Positions 27,643 to 38,062 of a DNA stretch of 64,000 nt are shown here, piece by piece. Numbering within the stretch: position 1 is the stretch's first letter; the number at the start of each line of letters is the position of its first letter. A program made the translations under genes and the position numbers. The DNA lies in the NCBI GenBank assembly GCA_946886475.1, contig CAMPIQ010000003.1:7371-71370 (forward strand). Reading direction: 5' to 3'. Under the pieces are notes generated by a model that was not told the DNA's origin, ran no database searches, and worked only from the letters and a program-made list of their open reading frames with translations. Source of the stretch: an uncultured Chitinophagales bacterium (GTDB taxonomy: Bacteria; Bacteroidota; Bacteroidia; Chitinophagales; Chitinophagaceae).

Positions 27643-28356
27643 ATGAGATACCTGTTTTTAGTTAGTATGATCTTTTTTATGTATTCATGTAACCTGGCAG
27701 ATCGCCGGGTGAGTGGCAATGGGAATCTGAAAACAGAGCAAATAAGCATTGCCGGGTTCAATAAAATCAGGGTGAGCGGCGGCATGCATGTTCAGTTGAA
27801 ACAACAGGACACATTTAGGGTGGATGTAAATACGGATGAGAACCTAATGGAATACATTGAAGTTTTCAAAGAAGGGGAGACCCTGGTTGTACGTGAAATG
27901 GATGGGTACAACCTTGATCCCAGCAAAGAAATGATTGTATATGTTTCAGCTCCTACATTCAGCCATATTTCTGTTTCCGGTTCAGGAAGTATTACCAGTG
28001 AGAATACAATCACTGGCAATGATCCCCTTTCAATAGACTTAAGTGGTTCAGGAAATATTGATATAGACCTAAATGTTCCAAAGATCAATGCTGAAGTTTC
28101 AGGAAGTGGAACCATTGATCTGGGTGGCCGTTCGGAAGATTTGGCGCTCAGTTTGAGCGGATCAGGCAATGCGCATTGTTTTGAATTGATTACCGACAAT
28201 ATAGATCTTAATATTTCAGGAAGTGCTAACGCGGAAGTAACCGCAAACAAGACCCTTGATGCACGTGTATCCGGATCAGGTGATGTGCAGTATAAGGGAA
28301 ATGCAATGATGACAAAAAATATTTCAGGGTCAGGATCAATTGAAAAAGTGAACTAA
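27643..28356 (+). CDS. head GIN domain (DUF2807) lipoprotein
   Basis: This 237-residue protein has a lipoprotein signal peptide with lipobox-like MYSC at about 13-16. It then has regularly spaced GSG/SGS beta-helix repeats (for example SGSGNIDID, SGSGTIDLGG, SGSGNAH), typical of the GIN/DUF2807 domain. Such proteins are outer-membrane or periplasmic, of unknown role. It is divergent from guaA. Its stop overlaps the convergent pbpC stop by 4 bp. Confidence 0.88.
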   Translation: MRYLFLVSMIFFMYSCNLADRRVSGNGNLKTEQISIAGFNKIRVSGGMHVQLKQQDTFRVDVNTDENLMEYIEVFKEGETLVVREMDGYNLDPSKEMIVYVSAPTFSHISVSGSGSITSENTITGNDPLSIDLSGSGNIDIDLNVPKINAEVSGSGTIDLGGRSEDLALSLSGSGNAHCFELITDNIDLNISGSANAEVTANKTLDARVSGSGDVQYKGNAMMTKNISGSGSIEKVN

Positions 28357-30701
28357 AGGTTTACATATTTAACCATGATGCGTATGTCGCGGTTTCTGCC
28401 TTTATCATCGGTGCATGAGATCTTAACCGGTCCTGCCTTTGGGATGAAGAATTGTTTTTCACCTGCCAGCGTGATTTTATAAAACTCGTCATTGATATAC
28501 CAATAAAGCTTTGAGACACCGGTTGCGGCAAGTGCGGAAAGCTGTATGGGCTCAGGGTCTTTTATATTGATGTAATACTCACTTCCATTGCGTGGTGAGG
28601 TAATACCGGGGCCATTTCCTTTGAAAATTTTTTCACATCGGGGATTATGCACAGGGATCTTTTCAAATGGCATTTGCCTGCCTGTAAAATATTGCTGCAT
28701 TTCAATTGTTGTGACCCTGAAAGCCTTTTTGATATAACCATTGGAAGGAACACAGGTTTCACAAAAGGAGTAAGTGTGATCTGCGGAAATTTTTATCTCC
28801 TGTATATGTTGGCAAATTTTATTTGAACTGGTGAGTGGTATAAAATAATCCATAATTAAATTGGTGCAATAATCACCCGGCGTCAATCCGGTTTCACTGC
28901 ACACCTGCCTTAGTTCACACTGGCGTGGCGGAACAAACCATTCAGAATTGCTATCATAATCAATAGTATTAAAAATTTTGAAAAGCAATGGAGTGGCTGT
29001 TGCTGCTCCACTTAATTCTGCTACTCCCAATCCGGAAAAATTCCCGATCCATACGCCAACCGTGAAATTTTTATTGTATCCTATGCTCCAGGCATCTCTT
29101 CGTCCATATGAGGTGCCGGTTTTCCAGGCAATTTTTGGCATTCTTTCAGTGGCGGTCCAGTTCAACGGAAAATCAGGACGGTTCACTTTCGATAATATTT
29201 CGGTGATCATGAAACCTGCCTCAGGTGATATCAGTTGAATTTTTCCTGAAGCAGGATCCGTACTGGTGAATGATGGTGCGGCATACACACCTTCATTGGC
29301 AAATGCCGAGAACAGACCGGTGAGTTGTTCAAGAGTAGCGCCGCATCCGCCGAGGATCATGGATAAACCCAGTTTTGCCTGGTCTTTTTTAACCTGGCCG
29401 AAGCCGCCTGATATTAATGTGGCAATGAATTTTTCACTGCCAAGCTGGTGCAAACTTTTTACAGATGGAATGTTGAGTGAATGTTCAAGCGCGTATTCCA
29501 TGGTAACATAACCATTGAACTGCCGGTCATAATTTTCTGGTGCATAGCCTTCATAGTTCACCGGTACATCACTGATCACAGCTTTTGGAGTTAGCAGGCC
29601 TGCATCAATACACAATCCATATAGCAGGGGCTTGAGCGTGCTGCCTGGCTGCCTGATGGCGGCAGCACCATTTACCTGGCCTCCATCAGTAGTATCATAA
29701 AAGCTGGCAGATCCCAGGTAGGAAATTACTTTTCCGGTTTTATTATCAATTACCACAACCGATGCATTCCTGATGTTATGCAGTCTGAGATTGCGTGAAT
29801 AATCAGTAACAAGTTTTTCTATTTTGAGTTGGGTATTCAGGTCAATGGTGGTCCTGATATTTAAATGAGCTGACGAAGATTTTAATTTATAGGCGAGGTG
29901 AGGAATATAGCGGGGAAGGGTAGTGCGTTTTGCATGCAGCGGTTCCGCTAATGCATCTTTGATTTCTTTTGCTGTAAATATCCCATTCCTTGAAAATCTG
30001 TGTAGCCATTTATTTCTTTCCTTTATGATGAGGTCATTATTTCTTCCGAAAACAAGGGAGGACGGCCGGTTGGGTATAATGGATAAAGCGGTGATCTCAG
30101 CAAGAGAAAGATGGTCGGGATTTTTTTGGAAATAGAGTAGCGATGCGGACTTCACGCCTTCAATATTACCGCCGTAAGGAACCAGGTTTAGATATAACTG
30201 GAGGATTTCGTCTTTGCTGTAATTCAGCTCCAGCTGAATAGCCCGGAACGCCTCTATGCATTTAGAAAGAATGTTCCGCTTCCTTGGTTCCATTGCACGG
30301 GCTACCTGCATGGTAATGGTTGAAGCCCCCGAAGTGCGTTTCATCCGGATGAGGTTCATCCAGGCAGCACGTACAATAGCCATTGGATTAACACCCGGAT
30401 GAGAATAGAAGTATCTGTCTTCTTTTGCAATAATTATCTTGCGAAGCAGTGGAGAAATCTCTTCCAGGTCTGTTTTCATTCTCCATTTTTCATCACTTGT
30501 CAAAAAAGCATGAAGGAGCTGTCCTTTATTATCGGAAATAATAGTGGAATATTCAATATTGGCCCTGAAAGGAAATATCAGATTCAATAAAAAAAATAAT
30601 ACAATGGTGCAACCAGTTATGATTACCAGTTTTTTAACCGGCATTAATAACATGCGCATGGTTGATCTCTGTTGACTGACGTTGAATTTAGCAGCTCCCA
30701 T
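28353..30701 (-). CDS. pbpC: penicillin-binding protein 1C
   Basis: This is a bifunctional class A penicillin-binding protein of 782 residues. One membrane helix is near 24-46. The GT51 transglycosylase motif EDRYFYSHPG holds the catalytic Glu. The transpeptidase domain has PGSTLKP (SxxK), SLN, and KTGTSYGRRDAW. A C-terminal BiPBP_C-type domain ends the protein. It cross-links peptidoglycan in the periplasm. The start may instead be a methionine 14 residues in (about 30659). It is divergent from the alpha-2-macroglobulin gene, a known pairing in Gram-negative bacteria. Confidence 0.93.
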   Translation of the reverse strand: MGAAKFNVSQQRSTMRMLLMPVKKLVIITGCTIVLFFLLNLIFPFRANIEYSTIISDNKGQLLHAFLTSDEKWRMKTDLEEISPLLRKIIIAKEDRYFYSHPGVNPMAIVRAAWMNLIRMKRTSGASTITMQVARAMEPRKRNILSKCIEAFRAIQLELNYSKDEILQLYLNLVPYGGNIEGVKSASLLYFQKNPDHLSLAEITALSIIPNRPSSLVFGRNNDLIIKERNKWLHRFSRNGIFTAKEIKDALAEPLHAKRTTLPRYIPHLAYKLKSSSAHLNIRTTIDLNTQLKIEKLVTDYSRNLRLHNIRNASVVVIDNKTGKVISYLGSASFYDTTDGGQVNGAAAIRQPGSTLKPLLYGLCIDAGLLTPKAVISDVPVNYEGYAPENYDRQFNGYVTMEYALEHSLNIPSVKSLHQLGSEKFIATLISGGFGQVKKDQAKLGLSMILGGCGATLEQLTGLFSAFANEGVYAAPSFTSTDPASGKIQLISPEAGFMITEILSKVNRPDFPLNWTATERMPKIAWKTGTSYGRRDAWSIGYNKNFTVGVWIGNFSGLGVAELSGAATATPLLFKIFNTIDYDSNSEWFVPPRQCELRQVCSETGLTPGDYCTNLIMDYFIPLTSSNKICQHIQEIKISADHTYSFCETCVPSNGYIKKAFRVTTIEMQQYFTGRQMPFEKIPVHNPRCEKIFKGNGPGITSPRNGSEYYINIKDPEPIQLSALAATGVSKLYWYINDEFYKITLAGEKQFFIPKAGPVKISCTDDKGRNRDIRIMVKYVNL

Positions 30702-30910
30702 TATTTATTACGCAGATTATAAACAGGATATACCCGGCCCTGATTTTAAACATGATCAGGAATCTAGTGGATTGCCGGATAATGCCTGTATAAATATAGG
30801 CAGAATAAAAAATCAGAACAGGCAGCATTTCAACCGTATCGGTGTAAAACCGTATTTTAATTGTGTAATAATCCCTAACTTTTTACCACCAATCTATCTC
30901 AATCAATTCT

Positions 30911-33900
30911 ATGTTCAATAAATTATTCCTGGTTCCGCTGATCTTTTGCGGGACTATTTTTTTCTCATCCTGCAAAAGGAATTATATAGTTCTTGATTTT
31001 ACCAATGCAAAAGGCGAGGTGCCACAGACAGGAAACCTGGTTTTCCGTTTCAATAAATCTGTTTATCCGGATTCATTGTTGAATAAATGGGATTCAACCG
31101 GATATATTTCGTTTAAGCCGGCTATTCCTGGAAGATTTCGCTGGAGTGGCCCGGATGAGCTGATCTTTTCTCCTGCAGAACCTTTGTTGCCTGCCACCAG
31201 TTATGAGGCCCGGATCAGTAATGAGGTTTTACGTTTCAGCTCATTTACAGATATTAAGGATGCCGGTGAAATAGAATTCAGTACTTCTCCTTTATTATTA
31301 AATGATGCGCGGGTGATATGGGTTTTGCAGGATGAAAGCAGGAACATAGCCGTTCCACAATTGAATTTTGTTTTCAACTACGAGGTAAAAATGGATGAAG
31401 TAAAAGACAAATTGCATATCAGGGTTGATGGTGTTGAAATGGACTATACGCTTCACACTGCAGGTACAGGAAGATCTGTTTCTGTAAGGTTGAAAAACTT
31501 TAAGATGGAAGATAAAAATTATGAAGCACAGGTATTATTCAATGAGGGATTGAAACCCGTAAACGGAGAAAACAGCATCAGGGAACCAATCAAAACGCTG
31601 CTTTCTATTCCTTCGCCTTTTGTCTTAAATATTCATAATGTTGAATCTGAACATGATGGAGAACAGGGCCTGGTGCATATTTATACCAGCCAGCAATTAA
31701 CAGGCGAAAATATTCAGCAATTCATTCAGTTCGATCCTCTGATAAAATATTCCATCCAATATGAAGATTATGGTTTTACCATCAGGAGCGACAGGTTTGC
31801 TGCGGATAAAGGATATTCCTTTACAATAAGCCCGGGTTTAAGGGGAAAGATAGGTGGCGTATTGAAGGAATCTTATAATGGAAGTGTTGCTTTCGGCCAA
31901 TTGGAATCGCAGGTACAGTTTACAAACAGCAAGGCAGTTTATCTTTCGGGTAAAGGGGGTGGGAACATTGAGGTAAGAATCACAAATACACCCAAAGTGA
32001 AACTCATCATATCAAAGATCTATGAAAATAATCTTTTGATGGCACAGCGATATGGCTATTACCCAAAGGATAATGATGATGAGGGATCAGACTATGCTTC
32101 TTATAGTGAAGAAAGCAATGATGATTACAGTAATGCAATGGCAGGTGATATTATTTACAGTAAGGATATTGACACGCGTACATTACCGAAAACCGGAAGC
32201 GGCCGTATACTGAATATATCACAGTTTGAAGACCGGCTACCGGATGCCAAGGGTATTTATCATGTAATGATCCGGTCTGCTGAGGATTACTGGATCAGCG
32301 ACAGCCGTTTTATCTCATTTTCTGATATTGGACTTATTGCTAAACATGGCGAGGATAAGATCTATGTTTTTGCAAACAGCATTAAGCATTCAGGTGCAAT
32401 GCCTGGTGTTGCCATAAATGTTTATGGTGCTAATAATCAATTGTTGGGGACTGGAGCTACCAATGAAGAAGGCGTTGCAGAAGTGATGCTGGTATCCAGA
32501 AAATTTGCAGGATTTAAACCGGCCATGGTCATTGCAAAAACTGCCGATGATTTTAATTACCTGCCTTTTTCCAGTACAAGGGTGAATACATCCAGATTTG
32601 ATGTGGGAGGTAAAAGAAATAATGCAACAGGGCTGGATGCTTTCATTTATCCTGAAAGAGATATTTACCGCCCCGGAGAAACCGTAAAATTTGCGGTTGT
32701 ACTAAGAGACCGTAATTGGAAAAGCCCCGGTGAAATTCCGTTGAAAATGAAATTTTTATTACCTAACGGTAAAGAACTCAGAACATTCCGCAAAGGTGTT
32801 AATGAACAGGGATCAACAGAGGGAAGCATTTCCATCTCTAATGCGGCTATTACAGGAAGTTATACATTGGAGGTATATAGTTCCAATGATGTTTTGCTGG
32901 CTACTCAAAATTTCATGATAGAGGAATTTGTTCCCGACAGGATAAGAGTAAATGCAAAACTGGATAAGGCATTTCTTAAACCTGGCATGTCATCCGGGTT
33001 GCATATCAGCGCCATGAATTTTTTTGGTCCGCCTGCCGCCAACAGAAAATACGAAACTGAGATACAGGTGAAGCAGAAAAGCTTCCGGCCAAAGGATTTT
33101 AATGATTATGATTTTGCACTGGCCAATCAACGTGGTTTTTTTGACAAGGAGATCAGGGAGGGTACAACCGATGCCAATGGAAATGCAGATCTTGTTTATG
33201 ATGTTCCTTCCATGTATGAAAACTCAGGTTTGTTGCAGGCTAATTTTTATACAACAGTTTTTGATGAAACGGGCAGGCCGGTAAGCCGTGTTACTTCTGC
33301 TGATATTTTCACTCAGGATGTATATCATGGCATCATGGATGACGGTTATTATTATTATTCACTAAATCAACCCGTAAAATTCAGTTTTGTATCATTAAAT
33401 AAAGATGGCAGACCCGTACAGGCCAAAGCAAAAGTTCAGGTGATCAGGCATGAATACAGGACAGTGCTTACAAAAAGCGGCAGTTATTTCAGGTATGAAT
33501 CTCAGCAGGAGGAGAAGGTGCTGACGGAAACTGAAATGACCATCGGCAACAAAACTGGGTTCAGCTACATACCAAGATCACCGGGGAATTATGAAGTAAG
33601 GGTCTTCAGGCCTGGTGCCAATACCTATATCAGTAAAAGTTTTTACAGTTATGGTTCATGGGGTACGGATAACAGTTCTTTTGAAGTAAATACGGAGGGA
33701 CACATAGATATTGAACCGGATAAGGAAAATTATTCAGCCGGAGGGTCTGCAAAAATTTTATTTAAAACTCCTTTTAGTGGAAGAATGCTGGTTACAGTTG
33801 AAACAGACCACGTGCTTTCCTATCAATACCTGGAGGTAAACAAAAGAACTGCAACGCTTGACCTGGATTTGAAAAATGAGCACATTCCCAATATATACAT

Positions 33901-36313
33901 TACCGCAACACTTATAAAGCCTCATGAAATTTCTGATATACCACTCACCGTTGCGCATGGTTTTCAAAGTATAAAAGTTGAGGGAAGCGACAGAAAGATC
34001 CCGGTGCAAATAACGGCTGAAAAAAAGCTTCGTTCCAAAACACGCCAGAAGGTCAGGGTGAAAGCTTTACCAGGAAGTTATATAACGCTGGCTGCCGTAG
34101 ATAATGGTGTATTGCAGGTAAGTGATTTTAAAACGCCGGATCCATATGCTTATTACTACCAGAAAAAAGCATTGGATGTAACAGCATTCGATATGTATCC
34201 TTTGTTATTTCCCGAATTAAGGGCCAGGCTTAGCAGCACAGGAGGCGACGGTGAGGTAAGTCTTGATAAAAGGGTAAATCCTATGCAGGCGAAAAGAATT
34301 GAGATCATGTCGTTCTGGAGTGGCCTGAAAAAGGCAAACGGAAATGGGATAGCTGAATTTGAATTTGACGTACCGCAGTTTAGCGGAGAGATCAGGTTGA
34401 TGGCAGTAGCTTTTAAAGATGAGAAGTTTGGTTCAGCAGAAGCTACAACCACAGTTGCAGATCCAATTGTATTAAGTTCTGCCCTGCCGAGGTTTATTAG
34501 TCCGGGGGATACGGTAATTATGCCGGTAACTATTTCCAATACAACAAACGCAAAAACTACAGGAAAGGCCATATTAACTGTTTCCGGACCGGTTAAAATT
34601 GTAGGCGCTTCCGTTCAGGATATTCATATCAGCGCCAATGGAGAAGCAAGAGCAAACTTTAAAATTGTTGCAGATCCGGCCATTAGTATTGCACGCATAA
34701 AAGTTGGCGTTAATGCAATGGGTGAAACATTTACAGAAGAAACTGAGATTTCTGTTCGTCCGCCATCAACCCTGCAAAAAACTTCCGGTAGCGGATCACT
34801 TACGGGCGGAAGCAGTCAGAAGATCAGCATACCGCGGTCAGATTTTATCAAAGAAAGTTTCGGATATGAATTAGTGGTCAGTAATTCATCGGTAGTAGAG
34901 ATAGCCGATCAGTTAAAATATCTTGTGAATTATCCGTATGGTTGTACGGAACAAACCATTTCTGCAGCATTTCCCCAGCTTTATTTTAGCGACTTTGCAG
35001 AGCTGCTTGGAAAGAATGACCAAAAGCAAAATGCTAATGCCAATGTAATTGAAGCCATCAGGAAGATCAGGATGAGACAATTGTATAATGGTGCATTGAC
35101 CATGTGGGACGGGGGAGGCACTGCACATTGGTGGACCACTGTTTATGCTGCCCATTTTTTACTTGAGGCCAGGAAAGCCGGATTTGATGTTGACAATAGC
35201 CTGTTGGAAGCCATGTTGTCCTATCTGGCCGGCAGATTAAGAACAAAAGAAACGATCAGTTATTATTACAACCGGGATCAGAATAAAAAAATTGCTCCCA
35301 AAGAAGTGGCTTATAGTTTATACGTTTTATCCGTAGCCGGCAGGTCGCAGGTGGCTTCAATGAATTATTATAAGGCCAACAATCACCTGCTTGCATTGGA
35401 TAGCAGGTATTTACTTTCAGCTGCGTATGCCATTGCCGGAGATAAAAGCTCGTACAGGGAATTGCTGCCACATAGTTTTAGCGGTGAAGAATCTGTTCAG
35501 CAGGCTGGCGGAAGTTTTTACAGTGCCCTTCGTGACGAAGCTATTGCTTTGAATATCCTCATTGATGTTGATCCGGGAAATAAACAGATACCTATTATGA
35601 GGAAGCATGTTATTGACAGATTGAAGTCTGACAGATTTGCAAATACCCAGGAGCGCAGCTTTTCATTTCTGGCTTTAGGAAAACTGGCAAGAGCAGAATC
35701 AGGATCGGACATGAGCGCCGATATCAGTGTGAATGGGAAAAAAATAGCCACTGTGAACGGTAACTGGAAATCAACATACGAACAACTGAAATCCACCGAC
35801 ATTACAATAACGGCTAAAGGGAAAGGCAGGTTATATTATACCTGGCTGGCAGAAGGGATAAGCATTAGTGGAGCCTACACACAGGAAGATAATTATATTA
35901 AAGTAAGACGTAAATTTTACGACAGGAAGGGCAATCTGATCACAGGGACTACATTCAGGCAGAATGATCTTGTGATCGTTGAGATTTCTTTAGACAGGTT
36001 CTTTAACAACCCTATTGAAAATATAGTGATCACCGACCTTTTACCTGCAGGATTTGAGATTGAAAATCCCAGAACCAAAGAGATACCGGGAATGGATTGG
36101 ATAAGGGATGCCGCAGAACCTGAAGCATTAGATGTTAGGGATGACCGCATCCATTTTTTTGTGGATGCACAAAGTCAGAATCAAAAATATTATTATGCTG
36201 TAAGAGCCGTATCAACAGGACAATTCAAACAGGGAGCGGTAAGTGCTGATGCCATGTATAATGGTGAGATACATTCTTATCATGGTTCACAGGTGATCAG
36301 GGTTGTTCAGTAA
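30911..36313 (+). CDS. bacterial alpha-2-macroglobulin family lipoprotein
   Basis: This 1800-residue protein has a lipoprotein signal (FFSSC at about 17-21) and an MG-domain series. A bait/MG2-like block FIYPERDIYRPGETVKF lies near residue 575. The thioester motif is Cys1345-Thr-Glu1347-Gln1348 in YGCTEQT, followed by alpha/alpha thioester-domain helices. By family, it traps proteases in the periplasm through the thioester bond. The intact CTEQ marks it as the thioester-bearing type. Divergent pbpC supports a cell-wall repair or defence role. Confidence 0.94.
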   Translation: MFNKLFLVPLIFCGTIFFSSCKRNYIVLDFTNAKGEVPQTGNLVFRFNKSVYPDSLLNKWDSTGYISFKPAIPGRFRWSGPDELIFSPAEPLLPATSYEARISNEVLRFSSFTDIKDAGEIEFSTSPLLLNDARVIWVLQDESRNIAVPQLNFVFNYEVKMDEVKDKLHIRVDGVEMDYTLHTAGTGRSVSVRLKNFKMEDKNYEAQVLFNEGLKPVNGENSIREPIKTLLSIPSPFVLNIHNVESEHDGEQGLVHIYTSQQLTGENIQQFIQFDPLIKYSIQYEDYGFTIRSDRFAADKGYSFTISPGLRGKIGGVLKESYNGSVAFGQLESQVQFTNSKAVYLSGKGGGNIEVRITNTPKVKLIISKIYENNLLMAQRYGYYPKDNDDEGSDYASYSEESNDDYSNAMAGDIIYSKDIDTRTLPKTGSGRILNISQFEDRLPDAKGIYHVMIRSAEDYWISDSRFISFSDIGLIAKHGEDKIYVFANSIKHSGAMPGVAINVYGANNQLLGTGATNEEGVAEVMLVSRKFAGFKPAMVIAKTADDFNYLPFSSTRVNTSRFDVGGKRNNATGLDAFIYPERDIYRPGETVKFAVVLRDRNWKSPGEIPLKMKFLLPNGKELRTFRKGVNEQGSTEGSISISNAAITGSYTLEVYSSNDVLLATQNFMIEEFVPDRIRVNAKLDKAFLKPGMSSGLHISAMNFFGPPAANRKYETEIQVKQKSFRPKDFNDYDFALANQRGFFDKEIREGTTDANGNADLVYDVPSMYENSGLLQANFYTTVFDETGRPVSRVTSADIFTQDVYHGIMDDGYYYYSLNQPVKFSFVSLNKDGRPVQAKAKVQVIRHEYRTVLTKSGSYFRYESQQEEKVLTETEMTIGNKTGFSYIPRSPGNYEVRVFRPGANTYISKSFYSYGSWGTDNSSFEVNTEGHIDIEPDKENYSAGGSAKILFKTPFSGRMLVTVETDHVLSYQYLEVNKRTATLDLDLKNEHIPNIYITATLIKPHEISDIPLTVAHGFQSIKVEGSDRKIPVQITAEKKLRSKTRQKVRVKALPGSYITLAAVDNGVLQVSDFKTPDPYAYYYQKKALDVTAFDMYPLLFPELRARLSSTGGDGEVSLDKRVNPMQAKRIEIMSFWSGLKKANGNGIAEFEFDVPQFSGEIRLMAVAFKDEKFGSAEATTTVADPIVLSSALPRFISPGDTVIMPVTISNTTNAKTTGKAILTVSGPVKIVGASVQDIHISANGEARANFKIVADPAISIARIKVGVNAMGETFTEETEISVRPPSTLQKTSGSGSLTGGSSQKISIPRSDFIKESFGYELVVSNSSVVEIADQLKYLVNYPYGCTEQTISAAFPQLYFSDFAELLGKNDQKQNANANVIEAIRKIRMRQLYNGALTMWDGGGTAHWWTTVYAAHFLLEARKAGFDVDNSLLEAMLSYLAGRLRTKETISYYYNRDQNKKIAPKEVAYSLYVLSVAGRSQVASMNYYKANNHLLALDSRYLLSAAYAIAGDKSSYRELLPHSFSGEESVQQAGGSFYSALRDEAIALNILIDVDPGNKQIPIMRKHVIDRLKSDRFANTQERSFSFLALGKLARAESGSDMSADISVNGKKIATVNGNWKSTYEQLKSTDITITAKGKGRLYYTWLAEGISISGAYTQEDNYIKVRRKFYDRKGNLITGTTFRQNDLVIVEISLDRFFNNPIENIVITDLLPAGFEIENPRTKEIPGMDWIRDAAEPEALDVRDDRIHFFVDAQSQNQKYYYAVRAVSTGQFKQGAVSADAMYNGEIHSYHGSQVIRVVQ

Positions 36314-36357
36314 AAAGATCAGAGTAACCCCGGATCATGTTTAAACTTCTTATCCTA

Positions 36358-36365
36358 TATTTTTG
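36358..36365 (+). promoter_or_regulatory. -7 promoter box of the lipid kinase gene
   Basis: TATTTTTG matches TAnnTTTG and lies 15 bp before the ATG at 36381. It falls in the short gap after the alpha-2-macroglobulin stop, so the kinase gene has its own promoter. Confidence 0.5.
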
Positions 36366-36380
36366 TAATCGTGTTATGCT

Positions 36381-37235
36381 ATGAAAGATCAGGAAAGGCA
36401 TATAGCTATTGTGTGCAATTCAACCCACGGAAATGTAAAAGCGTTAAGTGTTACCGGTAGTATTTCATTATTGCTGAAAGGGATGGGCATCCGTCATCAA
36501 TGTTTTACTGTTCAATGGCCCGAACACTTCAATGTATTTTCGGAGGCCTGGATCGTTGGGGGTGATGGTACCCTGAATTGTTTTATAAACAGGTATCCTG
36601 ACATTGATATTCCCTTGTCAATTTTCCAGGGAGGCAGCGGAAACGATTTTCATTTTATGTTGTATGGTGATATTGATATTGAACACCAGGTAGAATTGGT
36701 TCTTCAGTCTGCGCCCTCCAGGGTAGATGCAGGTGTATGCAATAAAAGATTGTTCTTAAATGGAGTTGGTATTGGCTTTGATGGAGCCATAGTTAAAGAT
36801 TTACTGGGCCGGAGAAAATTGCCTGGTAAGTCATCTTATCTGTTATCCATCCTTAAAAATATAGCCGGTTACCATGAAAAGCCATGTGCGCTTGAGATAA
36901 AGGGTGAAACTATTTCGCAGGACTGCTTACTTATAAGTGTTGCCAATGGCAAACGTTTTGGAGGCGGATTCAATGTGGCACCAAAAGCTTCTGTTGATGA
37001 TGGATTACTTGATATAAATATTGTAGGAAAGATATCACCATTTCAAAGGATAAGATACCTGCCGGTTATTGAAAAGGGAGAGCATATGGATCTTCCATTT
37101 GTTCAGTACAGGCAGGTGAAAAAAGTAAGAATATCTGCTCCGGTTCAATTACATGCGCATATAGACGGCGAATATATTTGTGACACCGTTTTTAATATTG
37201 AATTATTGCCTGAAAGGTTTTCTTTCATTTACTGA
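36381..37235 (+). CDS. diacylglycerol/lipid kinase family protein
   Basis: This 284-residue protein has the DAGK catalytic-domain motif GGDGT (about 58-62) and GGSGNDF (about 87-93), with the usual beta-sandwich C-terminal half including CLLISVANGKRFGGG. It is expected to phosphorylate a lipid such as diacylglycerol using ATP. It is a YegS/DgkB-like soluble kinase, not the small integral DgkA. Its 3' end overlaps the convergent rhomboid gene by 33 bp. Confidence 0.88.
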   Translation: MKDQERHIAIVCNSTHGNVKALSVTGSISLLLKGMGIRHQCFTVQWPEHFNVFSEAWIVGGDGTLNCFINRYPDIDIPLSIFQGGSGNDFHFMLYGDIDIEHQVELVLQSAPSRVDAGVCNKRLFLNGVGIGFDGAIVKDLLGRRKLPGKSSYLLSILKNIAGYHEKPCALEIKGETISQDCLLISVANGKRFGGGFNVAPKASVDDGLLDINIVGKISPFQRIRYLPVIEKGEHMDLPFVQYRQVKKVRISAPVQLHAHIDGEYICDTVFNIELLPERFSFIY

Positions 37236-37994
37236 TCTCTTATCCGCAAAAATTTTTACAAGCGCTAATCCTGCAATAAACCCTCCAATGTGAGCAGCAT
37301 ATGCAATGCTACCGGTTTCATCACCGCCTAACACACCCATACTGTTTATCAACTGAAATACAAACCACAAACCAACCACTAAAAATCCGGGCACAGAGAT
37401 AACTCCAAAAAGAAACCATACGTGAACGCCGCGCTTTGGATGCATTATTAGATAACCACCCAGCACACCCGAAACAGCACCAGAAGCACCAAGGCTTGGA
37501 ATCAAAAGATTGTTTCCAAAATAATAAGTGCTGAAAACATGGGAGAGGCCTGCAATTACACCGCAGAGCACATAGAAGATCAAATACTTCAAATGGCCCA
37601 TATCATTTTCCAGGTTGTCGCCAAATATCCAGAGGTATAAGAGGTTGCCGCCAATGTGGGCGATGCCTCCATGCATAAACATGGATGTGATCAGGGTGAG
37701 GTAAACGTTGATTTCTGAGGGAGCAAGGCCCGGTATGCGGATTTGTTCGCCTGTAACAGGATTAGTCAGCACCCTGGAGCGTGTAACAAGGTCATCGCCA
37801 GTCAGGATCTCAGCCGGAACAGCGGAATATCCATAGGTGAATAATTCATTATTGCCCCAATTCTGGAGGAGAATAAAAACGAGGATGTTGATGATAATAA
37901 GTAGATAATTGACGAAGGGAGTTAAATGCCGGTCGCTGTTATCGTCGCCAATTGGGAGAAGCATGCGTTTTAAAGTAAGGATTGCAAATGGCAT
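37203..37994 (-). CDS. rhomboid family intramembrane serine protease
   Basis: This 263-residue multi-pass protein has the rhomboid catalytic motif GASGAVSG (Ser nucleophile) and the histidine in AAHIGGFIAG. The first-loop motif HIGGNLLYLWIFGDNLE is conserved. About six to seven helices are visible. It cleaves membrane-embedded substrates; the target is unknown. It is transcribed from just after the terminator of the RRM gene, and its end overlaps the lipid kinase. Confidence 0.94.
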   Translation of the reverse strand: MPFAILTLKRMLLPIGDDNSDRHLTPFVNYLLIIINILVFILLQNWGNNELFTYGYSAVPAEILTGDDLVTRSRVLTNPVTGEQIRIPGLAPSEINVYLTLITSMFMHGGIAHIGGNLLYLWIFGDNLENDMGHLKYLIFYVLCGVIAGLSHVFSTYYFGNNLLIPSLGASGAVSGVLGGYLIMHPKRGVHVWFLFGVISVPGFLVVGLWFVFQLINSMGVLGGDETGSIAYAAHIGGFIAGLALVKIFADKRSVNERKPFRQ

Positions 37995-38004
37995 TCCCTA
38001 AAAA

Positions 38005-38033
38005 AAAGTCCTTCTGACTGGCAGAAGGACTTT
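38005..38033 (-). terminator. terminator of the RRM gene
   Basis: AAAGTCCTTCTG and CAGAAGGACTTT form a perfect 12-bp stem with a 5-nt loop. On the minus strand it is followed by a T-run. It lies about 30 bp below the RRM stop and just upstream of the rhomboid start. Confidence 0.85.
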
Positions 38034-38062
38034 AATGCATTACAGTATATAAATATTAAATT

